NCBI GenBank assembly: GCA_031422555.1
Contig: JANPLZ010000023.1
Coordinates: 1-25,152 of the forward strand
Source: JANNAT01 sp031422555
Lineage (GTDB): Bacteria; Pseudomonadota; Alphaproteobacteria; Rhodobacterales; Rhodobacteraceae
Direction of reading: 5' to 3'
Length of the DNA: 25,152 nucleotides
Positions 15,290-22,904 of the stretch are shown here, one piece after another. The notes under the pieces were generated by a model, which searched no databases, was not told where the DNA came from, and worked only from the letters and a program-made list of their open reading frames with translations. The stretch's first letter is position 1; each line of letters starts with the position of its first letter. Position numbers and translations under genes: made by a program.

Positions 15290-16402
15290 ATGTCGATCTT
15301 TCTTCACGCAACACGCCTTGCCCTGCCAGCCATGTTCTTTGGCTACGGGGTGTTTGCCAACCTGTCGTTGCTGACCGGCCCACTGCCCGCCGTGGCTCTG
15401 CCTGATGACGGGCTGCTGTCAGGCGGGCTGACGCAAGACCTTGACCGCATCTACAAGAAAGACCTGCCACATATGCGCGTGTCCATTGGCCTGATCGGTG
15501 CGGCCCGATATGCCCTGCTGGGAGAGACGCGCCTTGGTGCTGTGGCGGGCACAGATGGCTGGCTGTTCACCGCGGAAGAACTGCGCGCGCAGCCTTCGGA
15601 CAGGCAATTGGCGGCCATCGTGCGCACGGTGGCGGATGTGCGCGCGCGCTTGGCCTTGCGCGGCGTCGATCTGATCGTAATACCCCTGCCCGCCAAAATC
15701 GACATCTATCGCAAGCATGGCCCCGATCCCGTCTTTGGCAATGCATTACAATCCTTGTATTCGCAGTTTATAGCCCAGCTTGCGACCCTCGACATCCGCG
15801 TCGTGGACACGCGCAGCGCACTGCTTGACGCGGCGGCGCCCGTGTTTTTTGCCACCGATACGCATTGGACGCCGCAGGGAGCGGCGATCGTGGCGGATGC
15901 GGTGGCCGCATCGGGCAACATATCCCCGGGTAACCTGATCTATAAGGTGACGACGGCCGCGCCCAAGGCCCTGACCGGCGATCTTGTCAGCTTTGTCTCA
16001 ACCACCGAATTGGCCCCCTATATAGGCCTACCGCAGGAAAGCGTCGCCATTCACCCACAGACTGCCGTGGTCGCGGGCGCGGACAGCGATATCTTTGGCG
16101 CGACAGGGCAGGATATTGTGCTGGTTGGCACCAGTTACAGCGCCAATCCCGACTGGGGTTTCGCCGATGCCCTGATGCGCACATTGGGGCGTGATGTGGT
16201 CAGTGTGGCCCAGCAGGGTCTGGGGCCGCTGCAACCGATGCAGCAATATCTGGCCAGCCCAGATTACCGCGATGCCCCGCCAAAGGTGGTTATCTGGGAA
16301 ATTCCGATCCGTTATCTGACCGACCCCGCACTGTGGCCCGCCGCAGTGCTGCCTGACCTTTCAGCACGGGCCCTTGCGCCCAAGGAGGATCCCAATGGCT
16401 AA
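15290..16402 (+). CDS. algJ: AlgJ-type O-acetyltransferase (SGNH-like)
   Basis: 370 residues with an N-terminal hydrophobic anchor or signal (about 8-30, ending TGPLPA). An AlgJ/AlgX-type SGNH-like domain follows, facing the periplasm. Landmarks are GTDGWLF (87-93), typical of AlgJ/AlgX/AlgV; FATDTHWTPQGA, with Asp190 and His192; and VLVGTSYS, with Ser282. Together these make the Ser-His-Asp catalytic set. In Pseudomonas, AlgJ takes part in acetyl transfer between AlgI and the polymer. It starts eight bases after algI behind AGGGG and ends inside the next gene. AlgJ is preferred to AlgX because it lacks the C-terminal carbohydrate-binding domain, while a longer AlgX candidate lies two genes on. 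All catalytic residues are present. Confidence 0.88.
   Translation: MSIFLHATRLALPAMFFGYGVFANLSLLTGPLPAVALPDDGLLSGGLTQDLDRIYKKDLPHMRVSIGLIGAARYALLGETRLGAVAGTDGWLFTAEELRAQPSDRQLAAIVRTVADVRARLALRGVDLIVIPLPAKIDIYRKHGPDPVFGNALQSLYSQFIAQLATLDIRVVDTRSALLDAAAPVFFATDTHWTPQGAAIVADAVAASGNISPGNLIYKVTTAAPKALTGDLVSFVSTTELAPYIGLPQESVAIHPQTAVVAGADSDIFGATGQDIVLVGTSYSANPDWGFADALMRTLGRDVVSVAQQGLGPLQPMQQYLASPDYRDAPPKVVIWEIPIRYLTDPALWPAAVLPDLSARALAPKEDPNG
16382..16388 (+). promoter_or_regulatory. strong ribosome binding site inside the end of algJ
   Basis: AAGGAGG six bases before ATG 16395. It fixes the start of the small Sel1-like gene, which overlaps the last codons of algJ, and rules out the longer in-frame start at 16374. 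Confidence 0.8.
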
Positions 16403-17156
16403 AACCTGCGCATTTGCCGCCCTGACGCTGTGCCTTGCAGGCCCTGCGCTGGCGCAAGCCATGCCGCTGCAGCCGTCCTACCGGTATGCGGTCATTCCGG
16501 TGGAATTCGTGTTTGACAATGCCGTGCGCAAGACCCGCGATCTGCCCACAGCCGCCTTGCAGAAGGCGCGCCGCAAGATGATCAGCGGGGCCGCCATGGG
16601 CCTGTCCGACCTGCGTGCGCTCGCCGATGCGGGAGATGGGCTGGCAGCCTTCCGGTATGCCAAATTACTGCAGGCGGGTGACGCACCAGACCCAACCGGG
16701 GCAGCCGCGCATTACTATGCCATAGCCGCCTATACCGGCCGGGCCTTTGCCGTAGCGCCTTTGGCCCGCCTGTTGAAAGACGAAGGGGCAACCTACAGCG
16801 CCAGCCGTCTGACCCACGCCTTGAACGCCATGACGGTGCAGGCGCTCAGCGGCAATGCGGTGGCGGCAACGCTGCTGGGGCAAATGTATGCCGACGGCGT
16901 GCCCTTTGGCCGCGATGTGACGCAGGCCCAGCTTTATCTGGGCATGACCGCTGGCGAAGGCAGCCCGCGCGCGGCCCTGCAACTGGGCGTGGCCTTGATG
17001 ACGGATGCCAGCGATGCGGCCATGGGCCATACCGGCGCGCGGGCGGCCCTGATGCTTGCGGCTTCGGGTGATGATTTATCCGTGCGCGTTACAGCCGAAA
17101 ACCTGATGCGGCAGCTTGACCCAACCCCACCCCCCCAACCCGAGGTAACAGAATGA
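16395..17156 (+). CDS. small periplasmic Sel1/TPR-like protein of the alginate-type operon
   Basis: 253 residues. A clear signal peptide (MAKTCAFAALTLCLAGPALAQA) is cleaved near residue 20. The mature part is alpha-helical with Sel1-like repeats: LADAGDGLAAFRYAKLLQAG, ALSGNAVAATLLGQMYADG followed by DVTQAQLYLGMTAGEG, and SPRAALQLGVAL. Such repeats make helical scaffolds that bind partner proteins, as AlgK does. I know no alg gene of this size and position, between algJ and algX. It begins within algJ and its stop overlaps the algX start (ATGA), so it is fully embedded in the operon. It may be an extra scaffold for the acetylation complex. That role is inference; the signal peptide and repeats are seen. 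Confidence 0.75.
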   Translation: MAKTCAFAALTLCLAGPALAQAMPLQPSYRYAVIPVEFVFDNAVRKTRDLPTAALQKARRKMISGAAMGLSDLRALADAGDGLAAFRYAKLLQAGDAPDPTGAAAHYYAIAAYTGRAFAVAPLARLLKDEGATYSASRLTHALNAMTVQALSGNAVAATLLGQMYADGVPFGRDVTQAQLYLGMTAGEGSPRAALQLGVALMTDASDAAMGHTGARAALMLAASGDDLSVRVTAENLMRQLDPTPPPQPEVTE

Positions 17157-18475
17157 CACTCCGCATGGGCGCATCTGCCTTGATCCTTGCCGCGCTGTGC
17201 GGACAGGCCGCCATGGCGCAATCGTCGGCATATGGCTGTGGCGGGCTGGACACCGCCGCCGCGCTGCCGTCAGTCGAAGGGATGGATGGCGTTTTTTACC
17301 GCGTGCTGGCCGATCTGCGGATGCGCCATCCGATGGAAGACGCCGTGATGGAGCAGATGAGCGCGCTTTCGCAAGCCCTTGCCGCAGGCGGCACTACGCT
17401 GATTTACGTCACCGTGCCGACCAAAAGTCAGGCGATGCCACAATTCCTGCCCCCCATCGCCGCCGACTACGCCTTTGACAGCGCAACCGCGACGCAGGTC
17501 TACTCGGATATTGTCACGCGTCTGGCAGCCCATGGCGTGCTTGCCCCCGATATTCTGGCCGCGCTGACTGCAGCCCCCGCTGATCAGCCGCCGTTCTTTC
17601 AGGCTGATTTTCACTGGACATCAGACGGCGCGCGCTTGGCCGCCATGGCCATCAGTGACGTGATCAAAGCCCAGCCGGTTTACGCCGAACTGATCCCGTC
17701 TGTGTACAAGACAACCGAGCTTGCGCCGACATCTGCCTTTTCCACCATGCGCCGCACGCTGCAGGCCTTTTGTGTGGACGAATTGCCGCGTGTGACGGCG
17801 ACCGGCCACCTGACTGAAATCACCTCCGCCCCAAGCGAAGGTGCGGCCGACATTTTTGCCGGTGGCAGTGAGGTGACCCAGATCGTGCTGGTCGGAACCT
17901 CATTTTCCGACTCGCCTCTGGGAAACTTCGCGGGCTACCTGTCCGAATACTCGGGCCTTGATGTCGTCAATTATGCCGTTACCGGCGGCAATCAGTTCGG
18001 GGCGATAACGTCTTATTTGACTTCGCGTGATTTCATTGAAAATCCGCCACGCTTTCTGATTTGGGAAAATCCAATCTACAGCAACTTGGCCCAGTTCGGC
18101 CCCGACCCGCTGGAAGAACTGGTCGCCGCCGCCGGCCAAAGCTGTGCGCGGCCCCTGACCGTTACGCAAACCGGCCCCAACAGCCTGACCGCAGATCTGA
18201 CTGGTCTGACCATCGGGCGCAACGACGTTATTCTGGCCGATCTGGGAACGAGCGGGCCACGAGACGCGTTGTTTACCGTGATAACCGCCTCGGGCATCAC
18301 CCGCACGGCGCAAGTGCAACGCAGCGACCGTATGCAGGCGTCTGGCCGGTTTTTCAAACCACTGGGCGACATCTGGCACGCTGATCTGACCTCGCTCACC
18401 GTCACCTTCGACAGGCCGGTCAACGACACCTCGACGCTGATACTGTGCCCCTCAACCCGGAAGGCTTTGCTTTGA
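17153..18475 (+). CDS. algX: AlgX-type alginate acetyltransferase
   Basis: 440 residues with a signal peptide (MTLRMGASALILAALCGQAAMA). An SGNH-like domain carries FFQADFHWTSDGARLA (Asp152, His154) and VLVGTSFSDSPLGNF (Ser250), the triad of AlgX. A C-terminal beta-rich domain (about 335-438), starting near CARPLTVTQTGPNSL, corresponds to the AlgX carbohydrate-binding module. Cys334 and Cys433 lie at its edges and could pair. In Pseudomonas, AlgX adds acetyl groups to mannuronate in the periplasm and bridges the secretion complex. The start overlaps the preceding stop (ATGA), and the stop overlaps algF (TGATG). A short YLIWENP-like stretch (FLIWENPIYSNL) matches AlgX/AlgJ relatives. Catalytic residues are all present. 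Confidence 0.88.
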   Translation: MTLRMGASALILAALCGQAAMAQSSAYGCGGLDTAAALPSVEGMDGVFYRVLADLRMRHPMEDAVMEQMSALSQALAAGGTTLIYVTVPTKSQAMPQFLPPIAADYAFDSATATQVYSDIVTRLAAHGVLAPDILAALTAAPADQPPFFQADFHWTSDGARLAAMAISDVIKAQPVYAELIPSVYKTTELAPTSAFSTMRRTLQAFCVDELPRVTATGHLTEITSAPSEGAADIFAGGSEVTQIVLVGTSFSDSPLGNFAGYLSEYSGLDVVNYAVTGGNQFGAITSYLTSRDFIENPPRFLIWENPIYSNLAQFGPDPLEELVAAAGQSCARPLTVTQTGPNSLTADLTGLTIGRNDVILADLGTSGPRDALFTVITASGITRTAQVQRSDRMQASGRFFKPLGDIWHADLTSLTVTFDRPVNDTSTLILCPSTRKALL

Positions 18476-19098
18476 TGACCCGTTTCTTTCCCATATTTTG
18501 CAGCATCCTTGCGCTGTGTGCGGCCCCCGCCATGGCACAGGACAACCAACTGTATGAAGATCCCGCTGATCCCAACGCATCCTTCGTGCGCATCATCTCG
18601 CCCGGCGAAACACTGGCGGTTGTGGGCGAGAAAACTTTTGACAATGTGCTTGGCGGCGTGACCCCTTACATCACAATGCCAGCCGGGCCAATTTCTGTGG
18701 CCGTGGGTGATCTGGTCAGCGATGGCAACATTCCCCCGACCACATTCTACAGCTTTGTCAAAGGCACAGATGGCACGCTGCACCTGTTGCAGGACGCCAT
18801 CACCAATAGCCCCGCCAAGGCCGATCTGGTGTTTTACAACCTGTCAGACCTGCCAATGGTCGACTTGTTTGTGCCTACCGTCGATACCACAGCCATTGCC
18901 GACATCGCACAGAACACCTCTCGGCAGGTGACACTGAAGGCGCCCCTGACGCTGGATTTCGAAGTGCGCGATGGTGACACCGTTCTGGCCCGTCTGCCCG
19001 CAATCGAAATGCGGCGGCGCGCTGGCGTGACCGTGGTTTTCAGCGGCAGTGCCGGCGCCTACAGCGCCTTCAGCACCGAAAACCTGTATTCCAACTGA
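18475..19098 (+). CDS. algF: alginate acetylation adaptor AlgF
   Basis: 207 residues with a signal peptide ending in AMAQ (about residue 21). The mature protein starts DNQLYEDPADPNASFVRIISPG, matching the ALYGPQAP..SAFVR start typical of AlgF. It continues as two beta-sandwich-like domains with TFYSFVKGTDGTLHLL and KADLVFYNLSDLPMVDL. AlgF has no known catalytic activity and is a periplasmic adaptor needed for alginate acetylation, interacting with AlgJ and AlgX. It overlaps algX (TGATG) and is followed after 19 bases by the algK-like gene. I chose ATG 18475 for its signal peptide and coupling; the open frame extends upstream to 18445 without support. Confidence 0.85.
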   Translation: MTRFFPIFCSILALCAAPAMAQDNQLYEDPADPNASFVRIISPGETLAVVGEKTFDNVLGGVTPYITMPAGPISVAVGDLVSDGNIPPTTFYSFVKGTDGTLHLLQDAITNSPAKADLVFYNLSDLPMVDLFVPTVDTTAIADIAQNTSRQVTLKAPLTLDFEVRDGDTVLARLPAIEMRRRAGVTVVFSGSAGAYSAFSTENLYSN

Positions 19099-19117
19099 CA
19101 CCGTAAAGGGCTGCCCG

Positions 19118-21868
19118 ATGCGCATGACCATGACACGTTCCGCGGCCAGCCTGTTTGCCACGCTTGCAGTGCTTTTCGTCCAGACCTCGGGCGTTGCAGC
19201 CCAAACCCTGCCGTTGGACTTTGAACCCCCGGATATGGTGGCCACGCCGGTGTGCGTGCCCCGGTCATCGGACAGTGATCTGGTTGCCGAATGGGGCGCG
19301 TGGGACAAGACCACGCTGCCTGCACTCGATGTCGGGCTGATCAACCGCGACTTGCGCCGTCTGGCGGAACTTGATCCACTGGCATGGGATGACACCATCC
19401 AGAGTGCGATCGCGTTGCTGCCCGCCGTATCGCCCAGTTTCACCAAGGATCACGTGACGCTGGCCCGGATCGAACATCTTATCGCCCTTGGACAATTGCA
19501 GGAATTGCGGGCTGAAGGGCTGGTGCAAAGCCTGCTGGACCGGGGCGACGAAAACTCGCCCCGCATGCTGAACGCGCTGGCAGGTTTTCTGAGTGAAGGC
19601 ATCGGCATCGAACGCGATACCAAACGCGGCGAGGAAATACTGGTGGCCGCAGGTTACGGTGGCAATGCTGATGCCCTTCTTGCGCTGTCGCGGCTTGTGG
19701 TGGCGGGAAAAGCACCCGCAGGCTGGGATATCAGCCCTGAACTGGCGGTAACGATGGCCTTCGGGTCACTTGTCGGGCAGGTCGATCCACTGATCTGTGA
19801 TCGCATTGCACGGATCGCCCGTGAATTTTCCAGCGGCGAGGTTGTAAGCGTTGACCACGATCTGGCCGAGCGTTGGTACCGCTTTGCCGCCGATCTGGGC
19901 GATCCGATCGCTGCATGGCGGGTGGCCGAATACCACTTGCAGTCCGAACTGGTGACCAAGGACAATGATGTTCTGATGGCCTATCTGACCAAGGCCGCAG
20001 ACGGGAACCTGCCCTATGCGCAGGTCACGTTGGGGCGCATTCACGAGGCGGGGACGCTGGTGCCGCTCGATCTGGCCAAGGCCCAAACGCTGTATGAGGC
20101 TGCTGCAGCGGATGGTGACCGCGCCGGGCTGATCCGCCTGTCCGGGTTTCTAGAGGCGCAACTGCCCACCATCCCTGCCGCAGAACCCGCCTTCATCACC
20201 ACCCTTGTGCGCCTGCAGGCCCTGCAAGATCCCCCCGCATGGGTGTTTGCCAAACACGCCGCGCACATGATGGCAACGCAGGGGCGTTGGGCGGCACAGG
20301 CTGAGGCACGCGCCTTGCTTGAAAAAGGCGCGGTCCAACAGGACCCGGCAGCCATCGTCATGCTGGCCCAAATGGATTTTGGCGCTGCCCGCACCGAAGC
20401 TGCGTTCTTTATGGCGGTAGACCGCCTGATCCCCGCCGTGTCCATCCTCGGCGAGGCGGCACCCACCGCCGATCTGCAGGCCGCATTTGTGTGCAAGGCA
20501 CCCACAGCACCAATGCTTGATCAGGCCAGCTATTGGGCCGGCGCCGAAGCAGCGATCGGGTCATCCTCGATTGAATTCAGCGCAGCCGCCCTTGCCGAGC
20601 TGGCCAAAAACCCCGATCCGCTGGCCATGGCCGCGCTGCAGACACAGGCCCTGTATGGCCGCGCCACACCGCTGGCCAATCTGCTGGACGTGCTGGAAAG
20701 GGACGGATCGCCCGCCAGCAAGATTGCCTTCTGGACAGCCTATGGCGACCGGTTTCCAAATGTGGCTACCGCGCACGCAACACTGGCGCTGGAACGGGCC
20801 GATACGGCCGAAGAGCGCACCGCCGCTTTGGAACAGTTCCGCGCGGCGGCTGCATCGGGTGACAGCACTGCGCCGCTGAAACTGGCAAAGGTTTTGTTGG
20901 TTGACGCCACAACTGCCTCGCTTGACGAGGCACTGGCCCTGCTGCTGCCCCTTGCCGAGGCTGGCAACGGTGAGGCTATGGCCCTGTTGCCAAGCGCCGA
21001 TCCTGTGGCATTTCCGACGCCCCGCGCCGTCTATGACCGTTTTTCGCGCGAAATCGACGAACGCGGTGATTTCATGGCCTTGATGCTGGCAATGCCGTTC
21101 CTGAACGATCCCGCCCAAAGGAGCACTTACCACGGTCGTGCCATCACGGCCATGCAATGCACCTTTCCCGAGGCCGCAGCCTTTGCAGCGGCAATGGCCG
21201 CGCAAGACAATTTGCCTGAGGCAGAGCGCTGGCTGACCATTGCCACGCATCTGGCCGGGCAGGACAGCTGGCAGATCGTTGAACTGGCCGACAGCTACCG
21301 CTTGCTGCTAAGCTCTGCGGGTGATGATACAGCGCGGGCGCTATATGAACGGGCATTTGACTTGGGCAATCGCACTGCTGTGCAGCGCCTGTTGCGCCTT
21401 GAAGGCAACCCCAATCGCAACGGCTATGATCCCGAACGCGTGATTGGGCTTTATACCGAACTGGTTGCCCGCAGCAGTGCCAGCCAGATCCCCGCCGTCC
21501 TGCAAGAAATCACGCGTAAAGATCCGGCAATCCGCGCCGCCATCGAAGCGCGGCTCGACCTTGATCTGCTTTATGCCTTGGCCGCCGACGCAGGCAACCC
21601 GGTCGCCATGCGCGAACATGCCAGCCGCCTGCGCGCAAAAGCGGTGACGCGGGAAGAAATCGCCGCATCAACGGGTTGGCTGTTGCAGGCGTCCAAAGGC
21701 GGCGATGTGCCCGCCATGGTGATGCTGTCGCAGGCCTATTCCATGGGCGTGGGTGTGCCTGCATCACTGGATGAAGCGCGGGGTTGGCTTCAAAAGGCCG
21801 CCGAAGCGGGCGATCCCACGGCCATTGAGATGGTCAAGGTGCTTAACGTCGATACAGGGGTGAATTGA
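19118..21868 (+). CDS. very large AlgK-like Sel1/TPR periplasmic protein
   Basis: 916 residues, about twice the AlgK of Pseudomonas. A signal peptide (MRMTMTRSAASLFATLAVLF.. SGVAAQ) ends at an AxA site with no Cys following, so it is not a lipoprotein, unlike AlgK. Sel1-type repeats are clear at about 265-340 (LAERWYRFAADLGDPIAAWRV; AYLTKAADGNLPYAQVTLGRI; LAKAQTLYEAAAADGDRAG) and at the C-terminus (GWLLQASKGGDVPAMVMLSQ; LDEARGWLQKAAEAGD). Degenerate helical repeats fill the rest. AlgK-type proteins scaffold the periplasmic complex and help place the outer-membrane porin. ATG 19118 follows AAAGGG; the stop overlaps the algL-like start (TGATG). Its role as AlgK equivalent is inferred from repeat type and operon position, not from sequence identity. 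Confidence 0.75.
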   Translation: MRMTMTRSAASLFATLAVLFVQTSGVAAQTLPLDFEPPDMVATPVCVPRSSDSDLVAEWGAWDKTTLPALDVGLINRDLRRLAELDPLAWDDTIQSAIALLPAVSPSFTKDHVTLARIEHLIALGQLQELRAEGLVQSLLDRGDENSPRMLNALAGFLSEGIGIERDTKRGEEILVAAGYGGNADALLALSRLVVAGKAPAGWDISPELAVTMAFGSLVGQVDPLICDRIARIAREFSSGEVVSVDHDLAERWYRFAADLGDPIAAWRVAEYHLQSELVTKDNDVLMAYLTKAADGNLPYAQVTLGRIHEAGTLVPLDLAKAQTLYEAAAADGDRAGLIRLSGFLEAQLPTIPAAEPAFITTLVRLQALQDPPAWVFAKHAAHMMATQGRWAAQAEARALLEKGAVQQDPAAIVMLAQMDFGAARTEAAFFMAVDRLIPAVSILGEAAPTADLQAAFVCKAPTAPMLDQASYWAGAEAAIGSSSIEFSAAALAELAKNPDPLAMAALQTQALYGRATPLANLLDVLERDGSPASKIAFWTAYGDRFPNVATAHATLALERADTAEERTAALEQFRAAAASGDSTAPLKLAKVLLVDATTASLDEALALLLPLAEAGNGEAMALLPSADPVAFPTPRAVYDRFSREIDERGDFMALMLAMPFLNDPAQRSTYHGRAITAMQCTFPEAAAFAAAMAAQDNLPEAERWLTIATHLAGQDSWQIVELADSYRLLLSSAGDDTARALYERAFDLGNRTAVQRLLRLEGNPNRNGYDPERVIGLYTELVARSSASQIPAVLQEITRKDPAIRAAIEARLDLDLLYALAADAGNPVAMREHASRLRAKAVTREEIAASTGWLLQASKGGDVPAMVMLSQAYSMGVGVPASLDEARGWLQKAAEAGDPTAIEMVKVLNVDTGVN

Positions 21869-22899
21869 TGAAACATCTGATGCCCCTGCTGATGGTCGCG
21901 GCCGCGGTTGCCGCCACACCCATCCACGCCGAAGAAGCTACGCCTGACAAGTTTGTTTGCGCGGCCGTGCCTGCTGCTGTGGTCAGCCTTGATCACGGCA
22001 GCCGGTATGCGGCCAATGACAAAAGCCGTTCAGACTTTGACGAATCCGCGAATGCCGAGGTGAACGCCCAACTTAAGCCCGTCGACGGGTTTATCACAGA
22101 CTTGGCCATTGCGGCCAACCGCGCGGTATCCGCACCCGAAGACCGCAGCGCCGCCGTGGCCTGTGTTCTGTCGGGCCTTGCAGCTTGGGCCAAAGCTGAT
22201 GCGCTTAGCGATCTGGGCACCATGAACGCGCAATTGTCTGCGCCGTCCAGAATTGCCGGATTGGCCTTTGCCTACGCGCAGATCAAACCCTTTCTTGATC
22301 CGACAGACGATCAGGCGTTGGTCGAAGGGTGGCTTGCCGCCCGTGCAAGCGCGACCATGGCCTATTTTGATACCGATGCGCCGCCCAATGCCAGCCGCAA
22401 CAACTTGCGCGCCTGGGCGGGATTGGCCGTGGCGCGGATCGGCCTGACGGTTGAGGACGAACGCATGATCGACTGGGCCGATGCAACCGTGCGGCTTGTG
22501 GTCTGTCAGGCAGCAGCCAATGGCAGCCTGCCACTGGAAATGGCGCGGCAAAAGTTGGCGCTGCATTATCAAGTGCACGCCGTCGCACCTTTGGTGGTGA
22601 CGGCGGCGCTGTTGCAGGCGCGCGGTCGGGATCTGTTCGTTGCCTGCGATCAGGCATTGCACCGGACTGTGGGTTTTACGCTGGAAGCCTTTGCAGACCC
22701 CGATCTGGTGGAAGCCCAGACCGGGCATGAGCAATCCTATTTCGATGGCTCAGAAAAGCTGCGCGGTTTTGAACTGGCCTGGGCCGAGGCCTATCTGTCA
22801 TTGTTTTACGCCCCGCAGCTGACGGAATTCGTGGCCACTTACGGCGCGCTTAGCAATTCCAAACTGGGCGGGCGGCAGTCGCTGCTTTGGGCGATGTGA
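21868..22899 (+). CDS. algL: AlgL-like protein (polysaccharide lyase family 5 fold) lacking catalytic residues
   Basis: 343 residues with a signal peptide (MKHLMPLLMVAAAVAATPIHA). PL5 landmarks are present: SRYAANDKSRSDFDE (matching SKYEGSDKAR), ACVLSGLAAWAKADAL (matching CTLNWMTAWAKADAL), LPLEMARQKLALHYQVHAVAPL and FELAWAEAYLSLF. In characterised family 5 lyases the active site has Asn-His (NNHSYW), an Arg, and a Tyr in RALAYHNYALPPL. Here the first motif reads RNNLRAW (His to Leu180), the Arg position is Leu230, and the Tyr position is His237. The enzyme is therefore probably inactive or mechanistically changed. In Pseudomonas, AlgL clears stray periplasmic polymer and is needed for the complex. 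It is the last gene of the operon, starting within the preceding stop codon. Confidence 0.85.
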   Translation: MKHLMPLLMVAAAVAATPIHAEEATPDKFVCAAVPAAVVSLDHGSRYAANDKSRSDFDESANAEVNAQLKPVDGFITDLAIAANRAVSAPEDRSAAVACVLSGLAAWAKADALSDLGTMNAQLSAPSRIAGLAFAYAQIKPFLDPTDDQALVEGWLAARASATMAYFDTDAPPNASRNNLRAWAGLAVARIGLTVEDERMIDWADATVRLVVCQAAANGSLPLEMARQKLALHYQVHAVAPLVVTAALLQARGRDLFVACDQALHRTVGFTLEAFADPDLVEAQTGHEQSYFDGSEKLRGFELAWAEAYLSLFYAPQLTEFVATYGALSNSKLGGRQSLLWAM

Positions 22900-22904
22900 C
22901 CCTG

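Noticed and set aside
22900..22904. A bidirectional terminator between algL and the RTX gene
   Set aside because: Only five bases separate the stops, and I see no convincing GC-rich hairpin with a T run at the junction.
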